This document shows, piece by piece, positions 9,667 through 20,760 of a stretch of DNA of 64,000 nucleotides (position 1 is its first letter; every line of letters starts with the position of its first letter). The translations under genes and the position numbers were made by a program. Origin of the DNA: Areca catechu. Lineage: Eukaryota; Streptophyta; Magnoliopsida; Arecales; Arecaceae. The stretch covers positions 175,248,526-175,312,525 of the forward strand of contig CM038039.1 of the NCBI GenBank assembly GCA_021397845.1, in the 5' to 3' direction. Under the pieces are notes generated by a model. It had not been told where the DNA came from. It saw only the letters and a list, made by a program, of their open reading frames with translations, and did not search any database.

Positions 9667-11040
9667 CTATAGACTTTGTTGATAATACTTGCGGAGGTTG
9701 TCTACATTCCATGGGAATACTATCTGTTGCCCATCCAAATGTTCGAGTCGGTAAGTTCCGGCCTGGACCACTTCACTGACCCGATAAGGACCTTCCAAAT
9801 TGGCAGAAAGCTTTCCTTGCTCGGTCGACCTTGAGATCTCCGTCTTTCACAATACCAGATCTCCAACTTGGAAGGTTCATGCCTTGACGTGCGAATTGTA
9901 ATATCTAGCCATCTTCTGTTGGTAAGTCACCATATTCAAGCTTGTTCGGAGCCTGGTTTCTTTCAGCAAGTCCAGGTCAGCCCTCCACTGCTCCGAATTG
10001 GTCGGCTCAGTAAAATGATCAACCCACAATGACTGCAAAGAGATTTCTATGGGGATTACTGCCTCACTCTCATAGGTCAAGTTGAACGGAGTCTCCCCGA
10101 TAGCTACCCGGGCGGTCGTCCGGTATGCCCACAGTACCGAGTGAAGTTCTTCCACCCAGAGCCCTTTGGCTTCATTCAGCCTGGTCTTCAGTCCATGCAG
10201 GATCATTTGGTTAGTGACTTCAGCCTCTCTGTTGGACTGAGGGTGGCTGACCAAGGTAAGCCGATGGAAAATGCGGTATTGATGGCAAAAATCCTGGAAC
10301 CTTGAATTGTCAAATTGTCTTCCATTATCAGTAATGATTGCCTGTGGGATGCCGAACCGAAAGATGATGCAGTTCTGGATGAAGTTATCCACCTTGGCCT
10401 CTATTATTTGTGCCAATGCTTCAGCTTCTATTCATTTGGTGAAGTAATCGATGGCCACAAGGAGAAATTTCTGTTAGCCGGATGCTGGGGGAAAGGGTCC
10501 CAGGATGTCCATGCCCTAATGGGAAAATGTCCAAGGCATCGCAAGCGGGGTCAGCTGGCTAGCTAGCCTCCTTTGGATACTGGAGTACCTTTGGCATGCG
10601 TCATACTTTTGCACGAAGTCCGATCCATCCTTTTGAATTATGGGCCAATAATATCCCTGCCGGATAATCTTATAGGCCAGGGATCTTCCTCCAAGGTGGT
10701 CGTCGCAGATGCCTTCGTGTACCTCCCTGAGTGCATAGTCTGCGTCGGTCGGTTCCAAGCACTTCAGTAGCGGTTGCGAAAATGACCGCTTGTAGAGAGT
10801 CTTGTCGAGGATGAAATACTTAGAAGCTATCGAGCGTATATGCCTAGCTTCGACCGGGTTATCCGGAAGGAAACCTTGAACCAGGAACATACGAATCGAG
10901 TCCATTCATGATGCCTACTGTTCAACTTGATGGATCTCAGTCAGCTCCTCAACAATGCTTAGGCGCTGTAGATGCTCTACAAAGGTCCGGTCGGAGGTAC
11001 TAACTGCAGCTGTGGCTAACCGCAATAGAGCATCCACCCG
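9667..11040 (-). pseudogene. Tat integrase
   Basis: Minus strand. Zinc-binding region at about 10905-10600 (HEGICDDHLGGRSLAYKI, then YDACQRYSS). Catalytic core follows with D in GMDILGPFP (about 10500), D in TDNGRQFD (about 10330) and E in SNREAEVTN (about 10220). The C-terminal GPYRVSEV segment runs down to the stop at 9667. The catalytic D, D and E are all still readable, but stops interrupt the frame, for example before GMDIL and at SG*QKF and FTK*IEA. Tryptophan or glutamine codons with one transition explain these. Confidence 0.85.
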
Positions 11041-11508
11041 GGAGTTTTACAGCCATGGTATATGGAGAATCTTGAAAAATTTAAGTTGAGATATAAAGCC
11101 TCGTACCTTATCCAAGTATTTGGCCAAAATAGGGTCCCTTGCTTCAAACTCGCCCTTCACTTGATTGACTACCAACTCGGAGTCAGAGAAAGCCTGGATT
11201 CTACCAATGCCTAACTCACTGGCTATCCTCAACCCCGCAAGTAAGGCTTCATATTCTGCCTGGTTGTTCGATACCTAAAATGCAAAGTATAGGGCATACT
11301 CCAGACATTGCCCATCGGGGTCAGCTAAGATCAGGCCTGCCCCATATCCAGCGAGGTTGGAAGCTCCATCCATATGCAGAGTCTAGGCGGGCTCGATTCC
11401 TTCCGCTGGATCAATCATAGGCACTTTAGCTACCGAAGGAGTTGCCTCTGGCCTCCAGGTGCATTCTATAATAAAATCAGCAATTACTTGAGCCTTTAAG
11501 GCCGATCG
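11041..11508 (-). pseudogene. Tat second (archaeal-type) RNase H
   Basis: Minus strand. The fragment reads LHMDGASNLAGYGAGLILAD, then SNNQAEYEALLAGLRIASEL and FSDSELVVNQVKGEFEARD, the usual order of catalytic D, E and D of an archaeal-type RNase H. It sits between the normal RNase H and integrase, the diagnostic arrangement of the Tat lineage. Two stops interrupt it (near 11385 and 11275). Its link to the upstream RNase H is cut by insertion of H1 exactly at 11504-11508. Confidence 0.85.
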
Positions 11509-13073
11509 TGATGGGGGACCCGAAACCTATCCGGGTTTCACTTTTTTATTTTTTTTAGAATTTTTTGAATTTTTTGTATTTTTAGTTATTCCTGCTATTC
11601 CACCTATTCCCTTTATTCCCGTGTTATCCCGATGTTATTCCAAATTTATTCCAGGCTATCCCTATCTCCTTCAACCTCCAGGAAAAATCGCAGAGGCTTC
11701 ATTTTTTTTTTGATTTTTGCCCCACCGGTCCACGATCTGCCATGCCCGACCCCCGGTTGCCTCCACCGGCCCGCCCGCCGGCCACCCTCGTTGGAAACCC
11801 CAGCGTCCGCCTTCCCGCTCGAGGAAGACCAACGGTCCGTGGAAGACCAACGGTCGCCCACGGCCGCCGCGGCCATTTCGCCATCGCCGTCGTGCCGCCC
11901 CGCCACTGCCGCCCACCCGCCGGCGTTCCGCCGATCCGCCGCCCTGCCGCCTCGCCGGCATCCCTGGGCCTCACGCCCGTGGGAAGACCGAACGGAGCGT
12001 TCGTGTGTGCCGTGCGGCCGTCCCACCCCTGCGCTGCCTGGCCACCGTGCACCCCGCCGCCGCCGTCCACCCGCCGGCGCGCCACCGTGCCGCCCGCTGG
12101 GCCGGGTGCCGAAGATCCAGGTGCCCCCTATTGCTCGACCGTGAAGGAGCTTCCGCATGTTTTTCAGAGCAGCCAAATGAAGCTTTTGCACGCTTCTCAA
12201 AGTAATGGAAGAAGAGTTGTTTTGCATGATTTTTGGAGTAGCATGAGTTTCAGAGCGGAGGGGATTTCAAAATTCAAATAAACGGGATTCATTTGGTATT
12301 TTTTTTAATGAATGTAATTTTGGAAATTTGGGATTTTGATTTTGAATTTGATTTCAAAATCAAGGAAGGATTTCAGGGGATTTTATTTTTGAATTTCAAA
12401 AGGGATATGGGCATCTATAAATACCCATACTCCTCTTATAATAAAATAGTTGAATGAAATTTTTGAGTATTTTTTTCCGATGTGTGGTTCTGTGCTGAGG
12501 CCCTTTTGCCTTTGTCCTTCGAGACATCGAGGGGTGTGAGGCCCCAACTTGCCTTCGTCCTTCAAGACGTTGAGGGGTGTGAGGCCCCGGTATCTCCTTT
12601 CTCCCTCCCACCTTCGTGTCTTCGCCTCGTGGCCTTGAGAGCCATCCTGGAGCCTTTAAGTATTGAGGAGGGCGAAATGTCTTAGAGGTGGACGGTCTCT
12701 TCGTTAGGGTGAGTCCCAAGATCCATGAGTTCTCTCCCACCCCCCCCGTCCTTCGTGACCTTGAGATCCATCCTAGCGCCTCTAAGTATTGAGGAGGGCG
12801 TAATGCCTTAGAGGTGGATGGTCTCTTCGTTAGGATGAGTCCCAAGGTCTAGGAGTCCCCGTCCCAGCCTCCCATCCCCATCATTCCTTCGCCATCTCCG
12901 CCAAGAAAATTTTAAAACCAAAAGAGTCCAGTCGTTTTAGGATTTTCAGGGGTCGTTCTATCCTAGTCCCGGGAGGCTTCTTAGCCCTCCCATGATCCTT
13001 GGTTTGCTTTAGGTATTTTTTTTCTCTTTTCAAAATAACAATGGGTTTTCTTGGTGTCCTTCGTTTTACATCA
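11509..13073 (+). repeat. H1 5' LTR
   Basis: Contents in order: an AT-rich start, a GC-rich, CpG-rich block of about 480 bp (about 11720-12170), an AT-rich segment, TATAAATA at 12416-12423, AATAAAA near 12440, two 43-bp repeats (about 12490-12585), and a duplicated 120-bp segment (about 12605-12850). The long open frames in the GC block exist on both strands with low-complexity P/R/A/G products; I regard them as composition artefacts. Confidence 0.9.
12416..12423 (+). promoter_or_regulatory. H-family LTR TATA box
   Basis: TATAAATA in the context CATCTATAAATACCCATAC, identical in the other LTRs at 14076-14083, 49141-49148 and 50748-50755. An AATAAA-type signal follows about 20 bp downstream, so the R region probably starts just after. 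Confidence 0.65.
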
Positions 13074-13156
13074 ATTTGGTATCAGAGCCAACAGCGGGCT
13101 AGGATTTGCTTTGTCCTCGAACTCGACGGAGTCGAGTTCTTCATGCTGCAGGAGAA
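13074..13156 (+). other. 83-bp internal region of H1 (PBS, hairpin, PPT)
   Basis: TGGTATCAGAGCC (13077-13089) is the tRNA-iMet PBS. An inverted repeat AACTCGA-CGGAG-TCGAGTT (7-bp stem, 5-nt loop) follows around 13120-13140. The region ends with GCAGGAGAA as a short PPT directly before TGATGGGGG. There is no ORF. Copies of exactly the same length occur at 49776-49858 and 51340-51422. Confidence 0.9.
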
Positions 13157-14736
13157 TGATGGGGGACCCGAAACCTATCCGGGTTTCACTTTTTTATTTT
13201 TTTTAGAATTTTTAGAATTTTTTGTATTTTTAGTTATTCCTGCTATTCCACCTATTCCCTTTATTCCCATGTTATCCCGATGTTATTCCAAATTTATTCC
13301 AGGCTATCCCTATCTCTTTCAACCTCCAGGAAAAATCGCAGAGGCTTCATTTTTTTTTCGATTTTTGCCCCACCGGTCCACGATCTGCCATGCCCGACCC
13401 CCGGTTGCCTCCACCGGCCCGTCCGTCGGCCACCCTCGTTGGAAACCCCGACGTCCGCCTTCCCGCTCGAGGAAGACCAATGGTCCGTGGAAGACCAACG
13501 GTCGCCCACGGTCGCCACCACCGTTTTGCCGCCGCCGTCGTACCGCCCCGCCACTGCCGCCCGCCCGCCGGCGCTCCACCGATCCGCCGCCTTGCCGCCC
13601 CGCCGGCATCCCTGGGCCTCATGCCCTGGGAAGATCGAACGAAGCGTTCGTGTGTGCCGTGCGGCCGTCCCACCCCTGCGCCGCCTGGCCGCCGTGCCAC
13701 CCGGCCACCGCCGTCCGCTCGCCGGTGCGCCACCGTGCCGCCCCGCCACCGCCCGCTGGGCCGGGTGCCGAAGATCCAGGTGCCCCTTGTTGCTTGGCCA
13801 TGAAGGAGCTTCCGCATGTTTTTCAGAGCAGCCAAATGAAGCTTCTGCACGCTTCTCAAAGTAGTGGAAGAAGAGTTGTTTCGCTTGATTTTTGGAGTAG
13901 CACGAGTTTCAGAGTGGAGGGGATTTCAAAATTCAAATAAACGGGATTTATTTGGTATTTTTTTTTAATGAATGTAATTTGGGAAATTTGGGATTTAGAT
14001 TTTGAATTTGATTTCAAAATCAAGGAAGGATTTCAGGAGATTTTATTTTTGAATTTCAAAAGAGATATGGGCATCTATAAATACCCATACTCCTCTTGTA
14101 ATAAAATAGTTGAATGAAATTTTTGAGTGTTTTTTTTCGGTGTGTGGTTCTGGGCTGAGGCCCTTTTGCCTTTGTCCTTCGAGACATCGAGGGGTGTGAG
14201 GCCCAAACTTGCCTTCGTCCTTCAGGACGTCGAGGGGTGTGAGGCCCCAGGTATCTCCTTTCTCCCTCCCACCTTCGTGTTTTCCCCTCGTGGCCTTGAG
14301 AGCCATCCTAGCACCTCTAAGTATTGAGGAGGGCATAATGCCTTAGAGGTGGATGGTCTCTTTGTTAGGGTGAGTCCCAAGATCCATGAGTTCTCTCCCC
14401 CCCCCCCCCCGTCCTTCGTGACCTTGAGATCCATCCTAGCGCCTCTAAGTACTGAGGAGGGCGTAATGCCTTAGAGGTGGATGGTCTCTTCGTTAGGATG
14501 AGTCCCAAGGTCTAGGAGTTCCTGTCCCAGCCTCCCATCCCCATCATTCCTTCGCCATCTCCGCCAAGAAAATTTTAAAACCAAAAGAGTCCAGTCGTTT
14601 TAGGATTTTCAGGGGTCGTTCTATCCTAGTCCCGGGAGGCTTCTTAGCCCTCCCATGATCCTTGGTTTGCTTTAGGTATTTTTTTTCTCTTTTCAAAATA
14701 ACAATGGATTTTCTTCGTGTCCTTCGTTCTACAACA
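13157..14736 (+). repeat. H1 3' LTR
   Basis: Close copy of the 5' LTR along the whole length, including two 43-bp repeats and TATAAATA at 14076-14083. It ends TACAACA, one base different from the TACATCA of the 5' LTR. Confidence 0.9.
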
Positions 14737-14741
14737 GATCG

Positions 14742-15910
14742 GGATTGGAAGGAGATATCAAACTCGCCCAGCCTAACAGCCCACTTGGCGAGTCGTCCAG
14801 AGGTGTCGGGGCTTCGGCGAACTGCCTTGAGGTGCTGGTCAGTCAACACAACGATCGGGTGCGCCAGGAAGTAGGTCCGGAGGTGCTTCACAGCTATGAC
14901 CAATGAATAGACCATTTTTTGGTATTTAGGGTACCTTGTCTTGGCATCATGGAGGACCTTGCTGATGTAGTAGATAGGTTTATGTTGGCCATCATCCCCC
15001 ACCCACACAAGGACAACACTAACGGCCTCGTCGGAGGCCGACAAGTATAGGTACAACACTTCTCCCTTCGTTGGTTTAGCCAAGAGTAAAGGGTTCTTTA
15101 GATAGTTCTTCAGGGCTTCGAAGGCCGATCGACAATCGTCGTTCCATTGGAAGTGGTCCGACCGGGGCAAGGTCTTGAAGAATGGCAGAGACTTCTCAGC
15201 CGACTAAGAGATGAAATGGCTGAGAGAGGCAATGCAGCCCATGAGCTCTTGCCCCTGCTTTTTGCTGGTTGGGTGTGCCATGTCCATAATAGCCTTAATC
15301 TTGTCAGGGTTGACCTCAATACCTCTTTAAGTGACTAGAAAATCAAGAAATTTCCCGGAGGTCACCCAAAATATGCACTTAGCAGGATTTAGCTTCATCC
15401 GATGATGTCTTAGTGTGTCAAAGGATTCCTGCAAGTCCTTGATGTGGTTGGCCTTGCGGAGGCTCTTAACAATCATATCATTGACATAGGCCTCCATGTT
15501 CTGCCCGAGTTGCCCTTCAAAGACTTGGTTGATCAGCCGTTGGACAGTGGCACCCGCATTCTTCAGGCCAAAGGGCATCATCCTGTAACAATACAGTCCC
15601 CTGTCTGTGACAAAAGCCATCTTCTCCTCATCTTCGGGATGCATCCTGATTTGGTTGTACCCAGAGAAGGCATCCATAAAGTTCAAGAGCTGGTGCCCGA
15701 CTGTAGCATCCACCAGTTGATCAACTTTTGGCAGGTGAAAGCTGTCCTTCAGACAATCCTTGTTGAGGTCCGTGTAATCTACACAGATCCTCCACTTTCC
15801 ACTAGCCTTCTTTATCATGACGACATTGGCCAACCACTCTGGGTAATGGGACTCCCTGATGAAGCCGGCATCAAGGAGCTTCTTCACCTCTTCTTCGATG
15901 GCCTTCTACC
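14742..15910 (-). pseudogene. Tat reverse transcriptase and RNase H
   Basis: Minus strand. RT motifs in order: LLDAGFIRESHYPEWLAN, GKWRICVDYTDLNK, FMDAFSGYNQIRM, MPFGLKNAGATVQRL and YVNDMIVKS. The catalytic YVDD box is changed to YVND, so the enzyme would be dead even without stops. RNase H follows (LYLYLSASDEAVSVVLV, KMVYSLVIAVKHLRTYF), reaching the H1 insertion at 14741. Stops occur near 15325 and in the connection region; CAA or CAG to TAA or TAG explains those I could check. Confidence 0.88.
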
Positions 15911-16922
15911 TTTCAACGGCGAAGCTCCTCTTCTTCTGTCGGACGGGTCTATACGTTGGATCCACCTTAAGTTGATGAGTGATGATGTCCGATGGGATGC
16001 CTAGCATGTCCGAAGCTGACCAGGAAAAGACATCAGCAAAGCTTCTCAAGAAACCAACCAGCTCCTGTCGTGCTTCTTCAATTAGTATACTCCCAATTTG
16101 AAGTACTTTGGTAGGGTCGTCCTCCTTGAGAGGAACAAACACAATCTTCTTAACAGGCTGATCGTGGTCATCGGTTTCATCTCTGGGGTCAAGTTGCTCA
16201 AGCATGGGACGCCCATCCAACTGCCTATCATGTATGGCCAGACATTGTCTAGCCATCCTGCGGTCTCCCATCATCTCCCCGACCCCGTTACGAGTTAGAA
16301 ATTTTGCTAGCAAATGGTAAGTGGATACAATGGTGCATAACATGTTGAGAGCCGGTCGGCCTAAGATGGCGTTGTATGCCGAGGTCGTGCGGACGATCAC
16401 AAAATTAATGGGAAAAGTTCACTGGTAAGGCTCCATCCCGAGGGTCACGGGTAAGGTGATTTCTCCTTCTATCCCGATGGAGTTTCCCCCAAAGCCAGTG
16501 AGCGGCATCAGGGATTCCGGCAGCCTTGATTTTGACAAGTTCATTCGAACAAAGGCGTCGTACAACAAAACTTCTGCACAGCTTCCATTATCAATGAGGA
16601 CACGCTTTACATCATAGTTGGCAATAATTGTCGACACAATGACAAGGTCATCTCCTGGGAGATGAGGTTCCAAGAGGTCATCATCAGAAAAACTGATTAC
16701 ACCAGAGCCCTTGGGCCTCTTTGCGATGTCTTGGCCCCATTCGCGCCCCCAGTCAGACTTTTGGTGTAGCATGCCAATGCCTCCACCTGTCGGATGCTGA
16801 TTGGGGAGCTCAGCCATCTCTGGAGGGTCTCTGATAGTTGAGGTCTTAGCCTGATCCCGGCGGGGTCGGACATACTTACTCAGATACCCTCTTCTGATGA
16901 GGTCTTCAATGGCGTCATTCAA
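15911..16922 (-). pseudogene. Tat protease region and linker to RT
   Basis: Minus strand. The protease active-site segment is VLIDNGSCAEVLLYDAF, an aspartic protease D-S/T-G type motif with N inserted (DNGS), as common in Tat elements. AILGRPALNML follows, the retropepsin C-terminal hydrophobic-GR motif. A linker with QLDPRDE and a pre-RT segment (LVGFLRSFADVFSWSASDM) leads into RT. Stops at PYQ*TF (TGG to TGA) and ER*KAI (CAG to TAG). Confidence 0.82.
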
Positions 16923-18253
16923 CTAGAGGCACTCTTCAGTGCCGTGCCCATGGTCCTTATGGAACTGGCAGTACTTGTTCTTATTTCTGGCGGTAGGAGG
17001 GCCCCTCATCGGTCGAGGCCTTTAGAAGTAAGCCTCGTTCTCAATCTCCATGAGGATTTTCTCCCTTGGAAGGGAGAGGGGTGCATAGTTCTCAAACTTT
17101 TTGAAGTCCCTCAGCTTCAGGCTTCGGCGCCGAGTTGGTCGGCTATCGTCGTCGGGGGCTCAGATTGTAGGAGCTTTATCGCTCCGCTTCTTGGGGGCTG
17201 GTCTCCCTTCCGCTTGGCACCGACTCGTCGACTGCTCCTCTGCCATGGAATATTTGTGTGCCCTAGCCAATAGCTTGGTATAGTCCTTTAGGAACTTCTT
17301 GTCCAAGAAAAATGTGAGCCTGGATGATCGGAGCCCTCTCTTGAAGGCCGATATTGCTACCACCTCATTCAAGTCTGGGACTTCCATGGCTGTTGAGTTG
17401 AAGCGGGCCATGTAGTCCCGGAGGGTCTCCCCCTCCTTCTGGAGTATAAGGAAGAGGCAATCAGTGTTCTTCAGGGCCTGACTACATGTCCTGAAATGAG
17501 AAAGAAAAAGGATCTCAAGTTGAGAAAAAGATCAGATCGTACCAGGTTGGATGGCTGTAAACCACATTCGGGCGGCCTTCTTCAGGGTTGCTGGGAAGGC
17601 GATGCAATGAAGGGCGTCAGAGGTGCTCTGTATCATCATGTGGGCCTTATAAGCACCCAGATGATCCAGTAGGTTGGTGGTACCATCATATGGATCCACC
17701 TGAGGAATTTTAAAGTATCGAGGGATAGGCTCTCCCAAGATCTCATCGGAAAAAGGTGAGCAGGTGTCATACGCTTGCCCCTCCTCGGCCTTCTAGCACT
17801 CGATGATTTTTGCCATGTGCATGATTTTGCTGCCATAGTCATGCGGATCCTCAGTAGGGAGTTGACCGACAACGGGGGCGGAGTCAGCGAAAGAGGGGGA
17901 AGCCGACCTCACTCTCTACCCGCTAGCATGAGCCCCCAAGGACCTTCGGGGCTCCGGAGCGATGTGGGAAAGAGGTAGGGGCACTTCCGACTACTGACTT
18001 CGCCCGGTAGCCAGCTGATGATTGATGTAGGAAACCGTGGGTGGTTGCCGCCAGTCATCATCCCTTCTTGAAAATGCTGGACCGCAGAGGTAAGCATCTC
18101 GATGTGGTTTACCAGCATCTGGAACTACTGCAGCCCCAGAGTGATGGTGGGCTCGGTGGCAGCGGCTGCGTCATCTTCCCTGTGAGGTGCTTCAGACCTG
18201 TGGTGAGAATGCCATCCTCTGGCGGAGATACTTTGTGTTCTTCCCCTTACCAT
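16923..18253 (-). pseudogene. Tat gag
   Basis: Minus strand from an ATG at 18253. Capsid-like segments: IPRYFKIPQVDPYDGTTNLL, HCIAFPATLKKAARMWF and YMARFNSTAMEVPDLNE. A Cys/His motif CQFHKDHGHGTEEC near 16950-16990 closes gag. At least five stops interrupt it, so no full-length protein can be made. The start is the first ATG after the PBS and is plausible rather than proven. Confidence 0.78.
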
Positions 18254-18318
18254 TGATAGCTTTCCTCAGTCAATCTCTCCTTTTAGAGTGGAGAGTGGAA
18301 TGGAGGTTTGGCACCCTT

Positions 18319-18333
18319 TTTCTAGTGCCAATC
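18319..18333 (-). other. Tat primer binding site
   Basis: Minus strand TTGGCACTAGAA immediately after the LTR end CAACA. It is not the tRNA-iMet type used by most other elements here, but resembles the TTGGCGCTAGAA PBS seen in other monocot Tat elements. The tRNA identity is not assigned. Confidence 0.5.
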
Positions 18334-19211
18334 TGTTGCTGCGCCTCCACCTGGACCGGGCTCAGTTCGTTGTGCTAGAGAGCTCTTCCGCTTGTCGACC
18401 TGCACAAAGTCCCCTGGGTACCGGAGGTGCTCCGGCAGGGGACACTCCGATGCTTAAGTTAGCAGGGAATTTGGAGCAACAGAATGGAGAGAAAATGAGA
18501 AAGAGTAGCGTGGAGAGGGAAGAGAGCACTTAGCCTTGAGCGGAGGTCTCCTGGGCACCTTTAATAGGTATGGAATACTGCCAAAATTTGTTAGGGGATA
18601 GGCTGAAAAACCCTGATTTGCCCCGAAGAGGATCAGAGTGATGGCCAGGTGGCATGGAGTCATAGCCATATCATGGAGTTCGTTGCAACCGAATTACGAT
18701 ATTAGTTGGAAAGGATCTTCTGGAGCTTTCGAGCGATTTTGAGGAGGATATCAGGTTGGTTGGCCTCAGCTGGAGGCTATCGTTCGACCGATAGAGAGTA
18801 TTCACCAAGGAAGTCGACCGATAGATACGAAAGGGGGCTCTCAGAGTTCCCCCAAATGGAGACGGGCTGGTCGGACCTAAGGGGAGTGGGACGTCCGGCC
18901 GACTAGGTGGGACTGTCAGGAGCTCTGAGAAAGCCGAATGGCACATTGAAGGAGAGGGGCCTCCGGAGACTCCAAGAGACCCTCAAAGAGGGTCAGCTGT
19001 ACCCTAGCAGGAGACGGTCGACTTTAGGTTGATCGGTCCCCTGGGTCGGTCGGCCTTTGAGTCAGTAGGCCTCCTGCGAGAGCCGATCAGTGGGACTTCG
19101 AAGGTGGTGGGTCATTCGGACCTCTTCTGCCCATAGGTTAGCCGGTCGGACTTATGGGTCAGCCGATCGGGCTCCTTAATTGGCCCAAGCCAGGATTGGC
19201 TGGATGGTACA
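18334..19211 (-). repeat. Tat 5' LTR
   Basis: 878 bp, minus strand from TGTACCATCC to GCAACA. A TATA-like CCTATTAAAG lies at about 18558-18568. ATAAG at 19212-19216 is the expected target duplication. Short frames inside are not genes. Confidence 0.72.
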
Positions 19212-19216
19212 ATAAG

Positions 19217-20297
19217 TTTATTTTCTTCTAAGCTTACAAACCAAAATTCAATATACACGTTTATTTTCCAAACTCACAAACAATCCAGTTGGTTTTCCAA
19301 GGCTAGCCAATCAAAATCTTAAATCCAATCCCAAATTTCAGCTCCTTGCTGAACTTGTAACAATACATAAATAATCAAAATAAAGCAACAGGAAACAAAC
19401 CTCAAAAAAGCTGAATGTTTCCGATAAAGCTTGACTTATACCTACTCAAAAACTTTAAAAGTTGCTCTTCAACTCATTTAATGCTTTAAGAGAGTTGATG
19501 GATGAAGTAAAGTTGCTCTTGAATTTTTAGATAATAGCTCACTGAATATTCTGTTTATCTTAAATGGTTTCAATAATTGCTCAAGGAATATTATGAATGT
19601 TAAATTTTATCCTCTTTTATACTTCTTATGTTTTTTACCATTAGTTTAAGACATTTCTAGTCGGTAGAATTTAGAAAATAGTCATTAAAAGTCTTAAAAA
19701 ATGAAATCTGAAAGTTTTGGAATTAGTCATTACTTTTCTGTCAAAAAGATTGCAAGTCAGCTTGCCTACAGGATTTCAAAAAATCAAGCTTTCTATTCTC
19801 CTAAAAGAACTACTTAAAATCTGAGAGTTAGATCTTTTACACTATATCCAGAAAACCATGTTTCTATATTTCTAAGAGAGTCGGCTCGATTTCCATGAGT
19901 CAGCTTGCTTGCATGCCACTTCCACCGTGCTAGAGTTGGCTCTTGCTTGCAAGTCGACTCTTTCTATCTAAATAAAAAATCTAACTTTTAACTTTTATTT
20001 TACTTATATTTAAATATATTTAAGCTTTTAAACATTGTAATAACTTTCAAAGACTATCGTGAGCTCTACAAATGATCTTTCAAAGTATTAAGGGTACATA
20101 AGAGGGCTCAAACAATTTCAATGATTTAAAAGAATTTCCATTAATATATAGAAGTTTACCAATCATTCCAATGGCAAAATACTGATCTCTAATCATTATT
20201 GTTCTCTACAAAAATATTCTTAAATATTTGAAGGATGTTAATATACTATTCATATTTCAATATTTTATAATTATCAAAATCATTTTTAGGATCAATA
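19217..20297 (-). repeat. SIRE-like 3' LTR
   Basis: AT-rich, no ORF. GTATAAAAGAGG on the minus strand near 19610-19622 is a plausible TATA box. Boundaries come from the PPT at 20300-20311 and the Tat insertion at 19211; no second LTR is in the window, so this is provisional. Confidence 0.5.
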
Positions 20298-20354
20298 ATG
20301 TTTTCCTTTTTGATGATGATATAACACTAGGCATGTTGATTAAAAACTTGCATT

Positions 20355-20760
20355 ATAAAATGTATCAGAGATATAAAAGACTTTACAATAAAAAAGAATA
20401 TTAGAGCTATAGATGTATCAAGATATTACAATATTAGAGTATATACAATATATTAAAATAGATTTTTCTATAGAATGTATCAGAGCTTTGAAATTTCCAT
20501 ATATTAGAGCTTATGTATAATGTATTAATAATGTATCATAACAAACTGAGTTTGTATAAAAGCATAAGAATCCATATCAGAGCTTAAAATATAATGTATT
20601 AGAGTTAATAAATTTGTATCAGAGCAAAAAAGATGTATCAAAATTGTTAAAATATATATCGAAGCTTGAAGTGAGGAATATATTATGACTTGTAAAGATT
20701 GATAATGCATCAAAAGAGTACTCTCCCTCAATTTAAGCTGAAAAACTATATTAGAGCTAA
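20355..20760 (-). repeat. About 12 irregular copies of a GCTCTGATAC-like motif
   Basis: On the plus strand the motif TGTATCAGAGC or TATTAGAGC recurs about every 20-60 bp in AT-rich sequence; clear copies are near 20477, 20570 and 20620. Read in the sense of the SIRE RNA it is GCTCTGATAC, nearly the tRNA-iMet 3' end and thus complementary to the usual PBS. It lies between the envelope-like region and the PPT. Confidence 0.6.

Larger units (their letters stand above)
11509..14736 (+). mobile_element. Element H1: LTR element with an 83-bp internal region
   Basis: Bounded by a perfect 5-bp target duplication, GATCG at 11504-11508 and 14737-14741. LTRs at 11509-13073 and 13157-14736 (about 1.57 kb, TGATGGGGGACCC to TACATCA or TACAACA) flank only 83 bp. 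That internal piece (13074-13156) has a PBS, an inverted repeat and a purine run. About 97% of the element is LTR and it encodes nothing needed for transposition, so it must have been moved in trans. Removing it and one GATCG joins the Tat RNase H frame in phase (FQSRS to ALKAQVIADF), which confirms the boundaries. Confidence 0.93.
1..19211 (-). mobile_element. Tat-lineage Ty3/gypsy retrotransposon, nested and decayed
   Basis: Read on the minus strand the order is 5' LTR (19211-18334), PBS, gag, protease, RT, RNase H, second (archaeal-type) RNase H, integrase, a 45-bp minisatellite, an ORF on the opposite strand, PPT and the tip of the 3' LTR at 12-1. RT before integrase makes it Ty3/gypsy. 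The additional RNase H after the normal one, plus an antisense ORF between pol and the 3' LTR, are traits of the Tat lineage (Tat, Retand, Ogre, Grande). Both LTR starts read TGTACCATC on the minus strand. ATAAG at 19212-19216 should be the right target duplication; its partner lies outside the window. Elements A and H1 are inserted into it with perfect 5-bp duplications. Every coding domain has stops. Confidence 0.85.

Noticed and set aside
11632..12281. Several long proline/arginine or glycine-rich ORFs on both strands (also at 12999-13940, 48236-48894, 49858-50505, 51323-51944)
   Set aside because: They arise from the GC-rich block of H LTRs, overlap on both strands and in several frames, are low in complexity, and some run across LTR/internal boundaries. 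No domain is visible.
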